Source: Lentimicrobium sp. (GTDB lineage Bacteria > Bacteroidota > Bacteroidia > Bacteroidales > Lentimicrobiaceae). Taken from it: DNA of 64,000 nucleotides. Positions 19,301 through 26,973 of the stretch are shown here, piece after piece. Position 1 is the stretch's first letter; every line of letters starts with the position of its first letter. Location: contig JAHYJC010000023.1 of assembly GCA_019429275.1 (NCBI GenBank), positions 1-64,000 of the forward strand. Reading direction: 5' to 3'. The notes below the pieces were generated by a model. That model ran no database searches, was not told the origin of the DNA, and was given only the letters and a program-made list of their open reading frames with translations. The position numbers and the translations under genes were made by a program.

Positions 19301-20033
19301 GCGTGAAGAACCATTTTTTTTTGCTAAACCAGGGAATTAGTTTGTATAGATTATATAGCAGAAGGATTGAAAAAAGCAGAAAAAGTAATCCTCCGGTCCA
19401 TATAAAAAATTGCCCCGGGCCAGAGATGTATTGTTCTGTCGTATTTTTCAGATAAAACAGAACCTTACCGTCATTTGATTTTACCTCATGGTCTGCAGGT
19501 TCGGGGCCAATTATCCATGATGCAGGAATTCTATATGATGCAGGAAATGATGCCGACAAATAATTGTTCTGATAAGGATATTTATGTTTGATCAAATCAC
19601 TCAGAACAATTATATAGCCCGATGATTCGGTTTCAAAGTATTGATAGATTCCATTGGGATTATAATGTATTCGTTCTGAATTTCTTTTTTGAGCATAATC
19701 AGTTTCAAAGTAGGAATTATCTGTCCAGAAAACCGGCTGTTCATTTTTATAAATTACAAGTTCAAATCCTTTAGGAAGGTCAATATCTGAACCCGCCATG
19801 TTTTCCATTTTTCTGAGCATTTCCGGATTCTCAATTTTCCCGGCATATTTTTTTAGATTTTCATATCTGGAGTTTAAAATCCTTTCAAGTCGATGAATTA
19901 CTTTTTCGGGAGAGTTATCAACTTTTGAAATATGAATTGTCAAATACACCATTCCGGCAAAAAACAGTGAAGCCAGGAAGAATATAAGCAGCCGGTTTTT
20001 CTCAAAAAGTGACATTGGATACATTAATTTCAT
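16335..20033 (-). CDS. Very large multi-pass sensor histidine kinase, NtrY-like C-terminus
   Basis: 1232 residues. An N-terminal helix at about 13-33 and a periplasmic region come first, followed by a dense block of 8-10 hydrophobic helices (about 210-480). A second large extracytoplasmic region runs to about 720, two helices and another sensor loop follow, then a HAMP (about 930-985, with DDELGDLINEYN). The kinase core has H-box QVAHEIKNPLTPMKL (His1022), N-box ITNSIQAMPSG, G1 IIQDNGVGMNEE and G2 GMGLGLAMAKNIIES. No receiver or response regulator lies nearby, so it is an orphan kinase. A -7 box is at 20108-20115. Confidence 0.88.
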   Translation of the reverse strand: MKLMYPMSLFEKNRLLIFFLASLFFAGMVYLTIHISKVDNSPEKVIHRLERILNSRYENLKKYAGKIENPEMLRKMENMAGSDIDLPKGFELVIYKNEQPVFWTDNSYFETDYAQKRNSERIHYNPNGIYQYFETESSGYIIVLSDLIKHKYPYQNNYLSASFPASYRIPASWIIGPEPADHEVKSNDGKVLFYLKNTTEQYISGPGQFFIWTGGLLFLLFSILLLYNLYKLIPWFSKKKWFFTLFIADVLILRFILQYFRIPSRFYLSGLFDPASYASSALFPNLGDTLISLYVILIVGILFYDYLLNYTRSANEKPTQKSYAFLFRIAFTSLLYSLCIYIIDSLFINSTFELDFSQILNFSVLSYFVFIAIAMALFVFFLFSYPLIRIDLKEKSLAFYLSTIIVFYFFAFFIFKISGLYAPHPAYLIFLILYVALIFFYFHKKKRTSIVSFALVLTVILTGSSGYSHYKNLEIKERNERKLLALRISTDRDNIAEYLFSELEQALKNDIDLKIMVSAASVNFSLEQEIKSYIRAKYFKGYWNRYMAQITLCFPDKTLRIKPTDYLIGCDAYFDDIIASYSSPTLSPNLFYISESYDVSSYIARLPVVEYERDIMASIVIEFYKKYVPKGLGYPELLLDNSVTSYADISAYSYAIFAGNELVKNAGEYNYSEYEASSVGDRIEGYFYDHHGFNHYVYNIENGRTIIISKKKNKIIDKLTPLTYQLTFHLLLVLIFISIHRLLSPHRKKTPSLKIRLQLMMVALILFASALIGWVTLNNIIDQNNIKNQDILSEKAHSVLIELEHKLASADILDESERDYLQELLTKFSLIFFSDINLYNPSGTLMASSRKEIFAEGLKSVKMQRDAYIELAINKKTLFLHEEKIGSYPYLSAYIPFRDNQNKTTAFINLPYFARQQEIQQEISTFLVTIINIYVILTALAILISLFVANYLTWPLQLIRDRFSKLNLNTGIDKIEYKRDDELGDLINEYNLMVEKLAESAAQLARSERESAWREMARQVAHEIKNPLTPMKLSIQHLQKAWNDHTPDWQAKLDKTTKTLIQQIDSLSAIASAFSDFAKLPIAKNSKIELSSILYSNISLFSNYPNINVAVRLPENPCYVFADEKQLSRVFINLITNSIQAMPSGFKGQITISVTSQNLKHRIIIQDNGVGMNEEQQKKVFSPNFTTKSSGMGLGLAMAKNIIESVGGTIEFTSTVGKGATFEIEIPEYQEE

Positions 20034-20107
20034 AATACACTCTATATCAAGCCATTATAAAAGGTCTCAAATTGAGCCTTTTGAGGAGTTATTTTTTAAT
20101 CTGAGGG

Positions 20108-20115
20108 TAAAGATA
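20108..20115 (-). promoter_or_regulatory. -7 box for the large histidine kinase gene
   Basis: Minus-strand TATCTTTA, 75 bases upstream of the kinase ATG, one base off TAnnTTTG. Confidence 0.4.
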
Positions 20116-20156
20116 CTAAAGAAGATGGTTTGTGCTCTAAAACGCCTGAAATCGTT

Positions 20157-21065
20157 TTATTTCTTCGAAAGGATATAAATCAGGCTGGAATGACCTCTGT
20201 GGTTCTGGTTTGCGTAAAGATTAGATTTGAAACCCCAATAAAATGCCTTTAAAAATGAGCCTTTACCTGTTTTGTATTTTTCACTTAACAAAGAAATATA
20301 AAAAGCATCAAACTTCATTGGCAATATTTTTTGAATATGAAAGCCATGTTTGATCGAGAGCGTTTTTAAAGCATTTTCGTTAAAGTGATACAAATGTCGG
20401 GGAACGTCATATGCAGCCCAGTATGATTTATAGTGTTCGGCATCATAACTTTCAGGATTGGGCAGTGCAATTATCAGCACCCCGTCTTTTTTTAACAAAC
20501 GATGGATTTCTTCAAATCTCTGATTTATATCTCTGACATGTTCTAAAACATGCCACATAGAAATTACGTCATAAGTATGATCTTCAAATTCTGACAATGC
20601 CTGTAGATCTTCTATTTTCAGGCTGTGAAATTTAGCAGCGATTTCTCTTGCCTTTTTATTGGGTTCAACCCCACTTACCTCGAACCCTCTGTTTTTGCAT
20701 GCCATCAAAAATTCCCCCGTGGCGCATCCGATGTCAAGCAGATTCTTTCCTCCGGCATATTTGGAAACCAGTTTTGCCTTATGCTTAAGGGTATATTTTC
20801 TTATGGTCTGATAAAGGAACTCAAACAGACTTTCTGGCCGCGCTGAGTGCGAGATGTACTTTTCGGATAAATAATATTTTGGCAAATCAAACTCGGCCGG
20901 GGCCGGAAAGGTCGAAATTAACCCACAAGAATTACATTTATATAAAGAGAATATTTCACCACTCAGGAAGTGGTCTTTTATATCTGAGAGGAATGTAAAT
21001 GATTCATTATCACATATTTCGCAAGGCGGCAAATGAATAGATTTTGGTTGTTTCACGTGAAACAT
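20157..21065 (-). CDS. Class I SAM methyltransferase with N-terminal zinc-ribbon
   Basis: 302 residues. An N-terminal zinc ribbon (CEICDN ... CNSCGL, residues 15-50) is followed by a Rossmann methyltransferase domain with motif I LLDIGCATGEFLMAC and a WHVLEHV post-motif. This layout matches the Methyltransf_23 family often found in surface-glycan or lipid loci; the substrate is unknown. The first codons (MFHVKQ) are encoded by a perfect parS palindrome, so the N-terminus is shaped by that DNA site. The start is 20 bases after the mnmG stop, suggesting cotranscription. Confidence 0.83.
   Translation of the reverse strand: MFHVKQPKSIHLPPCEICDNESFTFLSDIKDHFLSGEIFSLYKCNSCGLISTFPAPAEFDLPKYYLSEKYISHSARPESLFEFLYQTIRKYTLKHKAKLVSKYAGGKNLLDIGCATGEFLMACKNRGFEVSGVEPNKKAREIAAKFHSLKIEDLQALSEFEDHTYDVISMWHVLEHVRDINQRFEEIHRLLKKDGVLIIALPNPESYDAEHYKSYWAAYDVPRHLYHFNENALKTLSIKHGFHIQKILPMKFDAFYISLLSEKYKTGKGSFLKAFYWGFKSNLYANQNHRGHSSLIYILSKK
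21049..21064. promoter_or_regulatory. parS centromere site (perfect palindrome)
   Basis: TGTTTCACGTGAAACA matches the bacterial parS consensus at every base. ParB binds parS and spreads, and parS sites cluster near the replication origin, often around mnmG (gidA). It overlaps the start codon of the methyltransferase gene. A second near-match lies at 22963-22978. Confidence 0.85.
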
Positions 21066-21084
21066 TTTAAATTTAAAGTAAATT

Positions 21085-22956
21085 TTATTTGCTCAAAAAT
21101 ACGACTAAAACCGAGATATCAGCGGGCGACACACCATTTATTCTGCTTGCCTGCCCCAGTGTGGCTGGTTTGATTCTGCTGAGCTTCTCGCGTGCTTCAA
21201 AAGATAAAGAAGAAAGTGCATTGTAATTAAAGTCAGGTTTCAGCGGCATATATTCAACTCTTGACAAGCGGTCAGCAATTTCACTTTCTTTATCAATGTA
21301 GCTTTGATATTTGAGAAGAATTTCAACCTCCTCGATTATTTCATTTGTCAAGCCCTCAAATTTTGAAAAAAAATCGTTGAGTTCCGAAAGTTTTACGACT
21401 ACATCTTTCAAAGATATCTGAGGCCTGAGCAGGATACCATCCAGCTTAACCTTTTGCAGCACCGGAGGTGTACCCGATAATTCCAGAATCGGATTTATCT
21501 GGTCGGGCGATACACTGATGCCGGAGATTAAACTAATCGCATTCTGAATTGCTTCTGTTTTGAAATTTACTCTTTGCAGTCTCTCTTCCGAAGCCAGTCC
21601 AATCTTATGAGAAAGCGGAGTAAGTCGTATATCGGCATTGTCCTGCCGTAGCAAAATCCTGTATTCAGCCCTTGAAGTAAACATTCGGTAAGGCTCATCA
21701 ATTCCTTTCGTAATCAGATCATCAATCAGAACTCCGATGTATGCTTCAGATCTCTTTAGAATAAACGGGTTATTTTCTCTAAGTTTGAGATGCGCGTTGA
21801 TTCCGGCTATAATACCCTGTGCCGCCGCTTCTTCATACCCTGTTGTTCCATTGATCTGGCCGGCAAAATACAAATTCTCTATAAGTTGGGTTTCAAGGGT
21901 ATGTTTTAATTGGTAAGGCGGAAAATAATCGTATTCAATGGCATATCCGGGCCGGAAAATTTTGGCATTCTCAAAACCGGAAACTTTAGTCAGCGCTTTG
22001 TACTGAATGTGATCGGGAAGCGATGAAGAAAATCCGTTAATGTAATATTCAGCAGTCTCCCATCCTTCGGGTTCAACAAATAACTGATGCCTGCTTTTAT
22101 CGCTAAAACGATCAATTTTATCCTCTATCGAAGGACAGTAACGCGGCCCCCGGCCTTCTATTCTGCCGGCATACATGGGCGAATCGTCGAACCCAAGCCG
22201 GAGTATATCATGGACTTCAGGACTTGTATAAGCCAGGTAACAACTTCTTTGTTTCAGCAAGGGCGGAGTGTCGGTGTAAGAGAATTTGCCAGGAACTTCA
22301 TCGCCTTTTTGTTCTTCGAGTTTCGTGAAGTCGATACTCCTGCCATCAACCCGCACCGGAGTTCCGGTTTTGAGTCGTGCTGATTCGAAACCCAGGTTTT
22401 TCAGATTTTCTGTTATGCCATGCGATGGTTTATCGCCAATTCTTCCCCCATCAAATTGTTTTGTGCCAATATGTATGATTCCGTTCAAAAAGGTTCCATT
22501 GGTAAGAATTACTGCCTGTGATTCAATATTGTGGCCCATTGCTGTTCTAACGCCGGTTACACGCCCATCAGAAGTAAGCAGACCGATAACCGAATCCTGC
22601 CAGAAGTCAATATTTGGAGTTGCTTCGAGCATTAATCTCCATTTTTCAGAAAATTTCATGCGATCACTTTGCGCCCTGGGGCTCCACATGGCAGGTCCTT
22701 TTGAGCGGTTGAGCATACGGAACTGTACCATAGTATAATCAGTAACAATTCCGGAATACCCCCCAAGGGCATCAATTTCACGCACAATCTGACCTTTTGC
22801 AATGCCACCCATGGCAGGATTACACGACATTTGCGCAATGGCAGCCAGATTCATGGTTATTAGTAATACCGAAGATCCCATATTGGCCGCCGCCGCCGCT
22901 GCTTCGCTACCGGCATGCCCTGCCCCTACGACAATAATGTCATATTTTTTAAACAT
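21085..22956 (-). CDS. mnmG: tRNA uridine 34 carboxymethylaminomethyl-modifying enzyme MnmG (GidA)
   Basis: 623 residues, normal for MnmG. The FAD-binding GAGHAGSEAAAAAANMG is at residue 12, the MnmG signature CNPAMGGIAKGQIVREIDAL follows, then GRGPRYCPSIEDKIDRF and GYEEAAAQGIIAGINAHL. The C-terminal helical domain ends with ASRINGVSPADISVL. With MnmE it installs the cmnm5 group at wobble uridine 34. parS-like sites lie on both sides of the gene, consistent with an origin-proximal location. mnmE and rsmG are not in the window. Confidence 0.97.
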   Translation of the reverse strand: MFKKYDIIVVGAGHAGSEAAAAAANMGSSVLLITMNLAAIAQMSCNPAMGGIAKGQIVREIDALGGYSGIVTDYTMVQFRMLNRSKGPAMWSPRAQSDRMKFSEKWRLMLEATPNIDFWQDSVIGLLTSDGRVTGVRTAMGHNIESQAVILTNGTFLNGIIHIGTKQFDGGRIGDKPSHGITENLKNLGFESARLKTGTPVRVDGRSIDFTKLEEQKGDEVPGKFSYTDTPPLLKQRSCYLAYTSPEVHDILRLGFDDSPMYAGRIEGRGPRYCPSIEDKIDRFSDKSRHQLFVEPEGWETAEYYINGFSSSLPDHIQYKALTKVSGFENAKIFRPGYAIEYDYFPPYQLKHTLETQLIENLYFAGQINGTTGYEEAAAQGIIAGINAHLKLRENNPFILKRSEAYIGVLIDDLITKGIDEPYRMFTSRAEYRILLRQDNADIRLTPLSHKIGLASEERLQRVNFKTEAIQNAISLISGISVSPDQINPILELSGTPPVLQKVKLDGILLRPQISLKDVVVKLSELNDFFSKFEGLTNEIIEEVEILLKYQSYIDKESEIADRLSRVEYMPLKPDFNYNALSSLSFEAREKLSRIKPATLGQASRINGVSPADISVLVVFLSK

Positions 22957-22962
22957 AGATTA

Positions 22963-22978
22963 AGTTTCACGTGGAACA
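22963..22978. promoter_or_regulatory. Second parS site (15 of 16 bases)
   Basis: Minus strand reads TGTTCCACGTGAAACT; only the last base differs from the B. subtilis parS. It sits 7-22 bases before the mnmG start codon. About 1.9 kb from the first site. Confidence 0.75.
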
Positions 22979-23101
22979 TAATCCGAAAAGTTGCAAATAA
23001 CCAAATCGGACTATTAATAACTACTCATTATAAGCTTGTCAAAAGCATCAGGAATGCAAAATTACAAATAAATATGGTGCGGGAGCCGCGAAGGCAATTG
23101 A

Positions 23102-23521
23102 TTACAGCAATTTTAGCTTTTCATCTTCTTTTTTGCGCATAATTTGCGCATGTTTCTTCGATTTGTCTTTATAGCCACAAAGGTGAAGCACACCATGCAC
23201 CATTACCCTGTTCAATTCAGTGTTAAAATTTACAGAATATGCTGCTGAATTTTCTTTAACCCGGTTGATGCTTATAAAAATATCGCCCGAAATGGCATCT
23301 TTTTCAGAATAATCGAAAGTAATGATGTCGGTGTAGTCATCATGGTTCAAATAATTGAGATTCATCGTATGCAAATAATCATCACTGCAAAAAACAATGT
23401 TAAGGCAGCCGGTTTTTTTACCCTCACTTTCAATGCATTTGAGCAACCACGATCTTTTTACTCTGATGTTACGCAATCTGAAAGAGATATCCTCATTGTA
23501 AAAACCAATCTGATTTTCCAT
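23102..23521 (-). CDS. ybeY: rRNA maturation endoribonuclease YbeY
   Basis: 139 residues. YbeY trims the 3' end of 16S rRNA and takes part in ribosome quality control. The zinc motif reads HGVLHLCGYKDK (His109, His113). The canonical third His in H-G-x-L-H-L-x-G-Y-D-H is Asp119 here, an oddity for a three-His zinc site; His124 lies five residues later. Upstream text DIITFDYSEKDAISGDIFIS matches the family. Lies between mnmG and the DUF4175 gene on the same strand. Confidence 0.9.
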   Translation of the reverse strand: MENQIGFYNEDISFRLRNIRVKRSWLLKCIESEGKKTGCLNIVFCSDDYLHTMNLNYLNHDDYTDIITFDYSEKDAISGDIFISINRVKENSAAYSVNFNTELNRVMVHGVLHLCGYKDKSKKHAQIMRKKEDEKLKLL

Positions 23522-23593
23522 TTTCTTTAATTTTCAGATAAATTTATCTCTACTGAGAAAACAAACAGAAGCATTGATTCAATAGGAGAAAAA

Positions 23594-26500
23594 TTATTTA
23601 AGGCCTGGAATTGAAATAAAATATTCATTGGCCTTATTCCTGTAATAATTGTTCATCGAAGGTGGAATGGTCCTCAGCAATTCTGTTTCCTGAGTCGGAA
23701 GCCCTTTTTGCTTGAAGAAAATTGACGGATCTGGCCTTTTGATATCCCGGGCTTCATTCGATTCACGCCTTTCCTCCTGCTCTCTTTGCATTTCCGCCTT
23801 TTCCGATTCCAGGAGCCTTGTCAGAATTTCCTCCTGCCTGCGCATGGTTTGCTGGTTCAAAATTTTATTAACCAGTTCGGTCTCTGTTTGCTCCATGTCC
23901 TGCAACATTTTATTCAGCCCCTTATCACCCAGTTTGCCCTCTTTTTGCATCTGATCCCTGTATTCCTGCAACTGTTTTCTTAATGCAGCCTGCTCTGAGG
24001 CCATCCGTGCAAATTGCTCACTCATCGAACCCTGGCCTTTCTTTCCCTGTTCGTTTTTCCCCTTTTCCATACTTTTTTTCATTGCCTCCATTTGTTGATT
24101 TAATTTTTCCTGCATTTGCCGCATGGACTTCGCTGAAGGTTTTCCCTGCCCGGGCATAGGGCAACTTTTACCGGATTTGCCTGAAGACTTCATCGACATA
24201 TTTTGTTGCATCTGTTTCATCGATTCAGCCAACAAAAGCGCAAGATTATTAACCGATGTCATTACATATTGCTGTTTACCCAATGCCGAACCAAATGATC
24301 TCTGGCCAAGAGCTTGCATGGTTTGATCAACATTTTGATTAATCGCTGATATTTCACGGTTTACAAAAGATTCAATCATGGGTTGCCGCTTGCTCAACGC
24401 AAATAGTGAATCTTCAATCATAAGCAAATTATCTTTAATTGATTTTTGCCTTTCCGTAATCTTCCCGTAACGCGGATCATTTCGTGCAAGCTTCGAAAGT
24501 TCTTCCATCAATGATTCCTGGTCGAACGAAGTCTGAACAAGGTTCTCAAGAATCATTCGTAAAGCCTCAATGTCTTCTCCAAGGGCTTCTTCTTCCATCT
24601 CCTGCTGCATGGCAAACAGCATATTTCCCATTTCATCCATGGCTTCAGAGGCTTTTTTCTGATTCCCTGAAGCTTTTTTATTCTGCTCTTTTTTTAAATT
24701 TTCCTTAGCATTTTCAATCTCTTTTTGTACTTCTGATTTTTGCTCTTCAGGAATTCTGAATTTATTCGGTTCTTCGAGGGCTTTATTTTTTTCCTGTAAA
24801 TCCTGGAGATCCTCCCCTATTTTCTTAAAATCCTCTTCAATCTTTTTTTGTTCTTCTTCAATCTTTTCAGTCTCATCTTTTTTGCTTTCATTGGTTTTTT
24901 CAGAAAGTTTTTTTTGCTCTTCTGCCAGTTTTTTAAGATTATCTATGGTTTCTGTAAGCTTCTTTTCAAATTCGAGCTGTTTGAAGAGTTCAAGATTTCT
25001 GTCCAGGGCTTTTTCCAGATCTTCGGCACTGAATTTCATTTTATCCATAACCTGATCCAGTGTATTCTTGTCAATATCCTCCATCATTTTCTGAAGCTCT
25101 TCAAACAATTTCTTCATCTCATCCGACATAATTTCTTCAAACAACTTCTGAAGTTGTTGCTGTTTTTCAGCAATGCTTTCGTTGACTTCTTTGTACTGTG
25201 ATTCCTTTTGATTTGATTTTTCATTTTCGCCAACCATCATTTCAACCTGATCCTTAAGCTTTTTCTGGCGTTTAAGCAAATCTTCAATTTGTTTTTTATC
25301 CTGATAATTCAAATTTTTCTTTTCAAAAAGATTTCGCTGAAGTTGCTCAATGTCTTTTTGGATTTTTCTGGCTTCATCAATGCTTTTTTCAAGCTCACTT
25401 TTAACATTTTCCTGGTTGGCTTTAACCATATCATTGATTTCATCCAGCGTCGGCACCTTGAATCGGGTTTTCTGTGAACGGGCAGATTTGGGGCCAAAAA
25501 TGCCGTCGTTGTCCCATACTTCGAAATAATATTCAACCTGTTCTCCAGGGTTCAGGCCTGCTTCCGAAATATCGAAAAAGTGATAAAATGATTGGGCAGT
25601 ATTTGATTTTTCGAATTTCACGGGCACTGACATTTCGGCTGATGTGGTGTTATCTTCGCGAACCCTTGCCATTCGGAATTCAAGCTTACTGAATCCATAA
25701 TCATCTTTTATTAAACCGGAAAAATACAGTCGGTTATCGTAAACAGAATCTCGGAATTCCTCAATTATTATGGTAGGATGCAGATCAGGAATAACTGTAA
25801 TTGAAAATGTCATAGAGTCAGAACCTGAAAGGAATTCATTAGAGAGGCTTATGGAATAGGAAAGCGTTTCCAGGATTTTTGCCTCGGTAGAAAATGTGTT
25901 TGAATTCCCGGTATTGATTTCCCGGGTTTGTTCTCCTAATTTAAAGCTTAAGATTTGGGTGTCGCGGGTATAAAACTTCCAGGAAACATTCGTTCCCCGA
26001 GGAACAACAAAATCTCCTGCATTTTTAATGATTTCTGAGGGGATGCCAGTGTAGGATGGAAAATTGAGTTCGGCCTCAAAGTTTAAGATGCTTGGACGCG
26101 GCAATACCAAAAGTTCATACTCTCTGGTGGTGTATCCGGCAGCTGAAATAGAAAACCTAATTGTTTTCTGTAGTTTTGTAAAGTTATGTCTGAAATTCAA
26201 TTTACTATCTCTTACCATCATCAATTCAGTTCCTTCAGAAACAATAAAAAGCTGCTCAGGTAAAACTTCTCCTTTCACTGACACCATTAACTCAAAATCC
26301 TCAAGTTGAATTGCTTTCAACTCTTTGTTATCAATTTCAATTGAAAATGGAAGTGGTTTTTCATAAATCAGTCCATGATTAATAATCCGACTTCCTGGCG
26401 CTGTAATGGTAGAAGGTGAAGTGAATAGTATGGCAAGTAGAATGAGAACCGGAGGAAGAGAATATGCAAGATATTTTTTGTTTTGGCTAAGATCGATAGC

Positions 26501-26941
26501 AGAGACAAAAGGAATGAGTTTTAGACGTTCGGTTTTTTGATTGATGCTTGCCAGAACAAGATCCTGATTGGCGGGATTTGATTCAGATAAATGATTGAGC
26601 TGCAATACGTTAAGCAAAGAATCTTTAACATCCGGAAAATGATGGCCAATGATTTGAGCCGCATATTCATGGGAAATGATTTTTCCTGCCCGCATAAGGT
26701 TCATTACAGGAATAATCACAAAATAACCAAGAATGATTAGCCCGCTCAGCAAATAGGTGTAGAATAAAATTGTGCGCACGGGGGACGAAAACCAGGCAAC
26801 CGATTCGAGCAAAGTAAAGATTAAGAAAAAACTTCCCAACAATGCTATGCTGTATAGCCCACCCCTGATGAGGCGGTTGGCATAATACTTTCTGATAAAA
26901 GCATCAAGTTTATAAATAAGGATGTGATAATTATTATTCAT
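23594..26941 (-). CDS. DUF4175 large coiled-coil membrane protein
   Basis: 1115 residues. Two or three transmembrane helices lie in the first 180 residues (about 24-48, 56-80 and 157-175). A beta-rich extracytoplasmic region follows to about 490, then a very long Lys/Glu/Gln-rich coiled coil (about 500-1070) with a Met/Lys/Ser-rich low-complexity patch near 930-980. This is the DUF4175 arrangement common in Bacteroidota and alphaproteobacteria. Function unknown; size and coiled coils suggest an envelope structural role. Antisense open frames inside it are composition artefacts. Confidence 0.85.
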   Translation of the reverse strand: MNNNYHILIYKLDAFIRKYYANRLIRGGLYSIALLGSFFLIFTLLESVAWFSSPVRTILFYTYLLSGLIILGYFVIIPVMNLMRAGKIISHEYAAQIIGHHFPDVKDSLLNVLQLNHLSESNPANQDLVLASINQKTERLKLIPFVSAIDLSQNKKYLAYSLPPVLILLAILFTSPSTITAPGSRIINHGLIYEKPLPFSIEIDNKELKAIQLEDFELMVSVKGEVLPEQLFIVSEGTELMMVRDSKLNFRHNFTKLQKTIRFSISAAGYTTREYELLVLPRPSILNFEAELNFPSYTGIPSEIIKNAGDFVVPRGTNVSWKFYTRDTQILSFKLGEQTREINTGNSNTFSTEAKILETLSYSISLSNEFLSGSDSMTFSITVIPDLHPTIIIEEFRDSVYDNRLYFSGLIKDDYGFSKLEFRMARVREDNTTSAEMSVPVKFEKSNTAQSFYHFFDISEAGLNPGEQVEYYFEVWDNDGIFGPKSARSQKTRFKVPTLDEINDMVKANQENVKSELEKSIDEARKIQKDIEQLQRNLFEKKNLNYQDKKQIEDLLKRQKKLKDQVEMMVGENEKSNQKESQYKEVNESIAEKQQQLQKLFEEIMSDEMKKLFEELQKMMEDIDKNTLDQVMDKMKFSAEDLEKALDRNLELFKQLEFEKKLTETIDNLKKLAEEQKKLSEKTNESKKDETEKIEEEQKKIEEDFKKIGEDLQDLQEKNKALEEPNKFRIPEEQKSEVQKEIENAKENLKKEQNKKASGNQKKASEAMDEMGNMLFAMQQEMEEEALGEDIEALRMILENLVQTSFDQESLMEELSKLARNDPRYGKITERQKSIKDNLLMIEDSLFALSKRQPMIESFVNREISAINQNVDQTMQALGQRSFGSALGKQQYVMTSVNNLALLLAESMKQMQQNMSMKSSGKSGKSCPMPGQGKPSAKSMRQMQEKLNQQMEAMKKSMEKGKNEQGKKGQGSMSEQFARMASEQAALRKQLQEYRDQMQKEGKLGDKGLNKMLQDMEQTETELVNKILNQQTMRRQEEILTRLLESEKAEMQREQEERRESNEARDIKRPDPSIFFKQKGLPTQETELLRTIPPSMNNYYRNKANEYFISIPGLK

Positions 26942-26973
26942 TTAAATTAAAGTATTAACAGGTTGGTTAATAA

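Noticed and set aside
22286-22738. 150-residue open frame opposite mnmG
   Set aside because: mnmG is intact and conserved over the same bases; no separate coding signal.
24848-25201. Phe/Leu-rich open frame opposite the DUF4175 coiled coil
   Set aside because: It is the antisense of Lys/Glu-rich codons, with no ribosome site or homology; a composition shadow.
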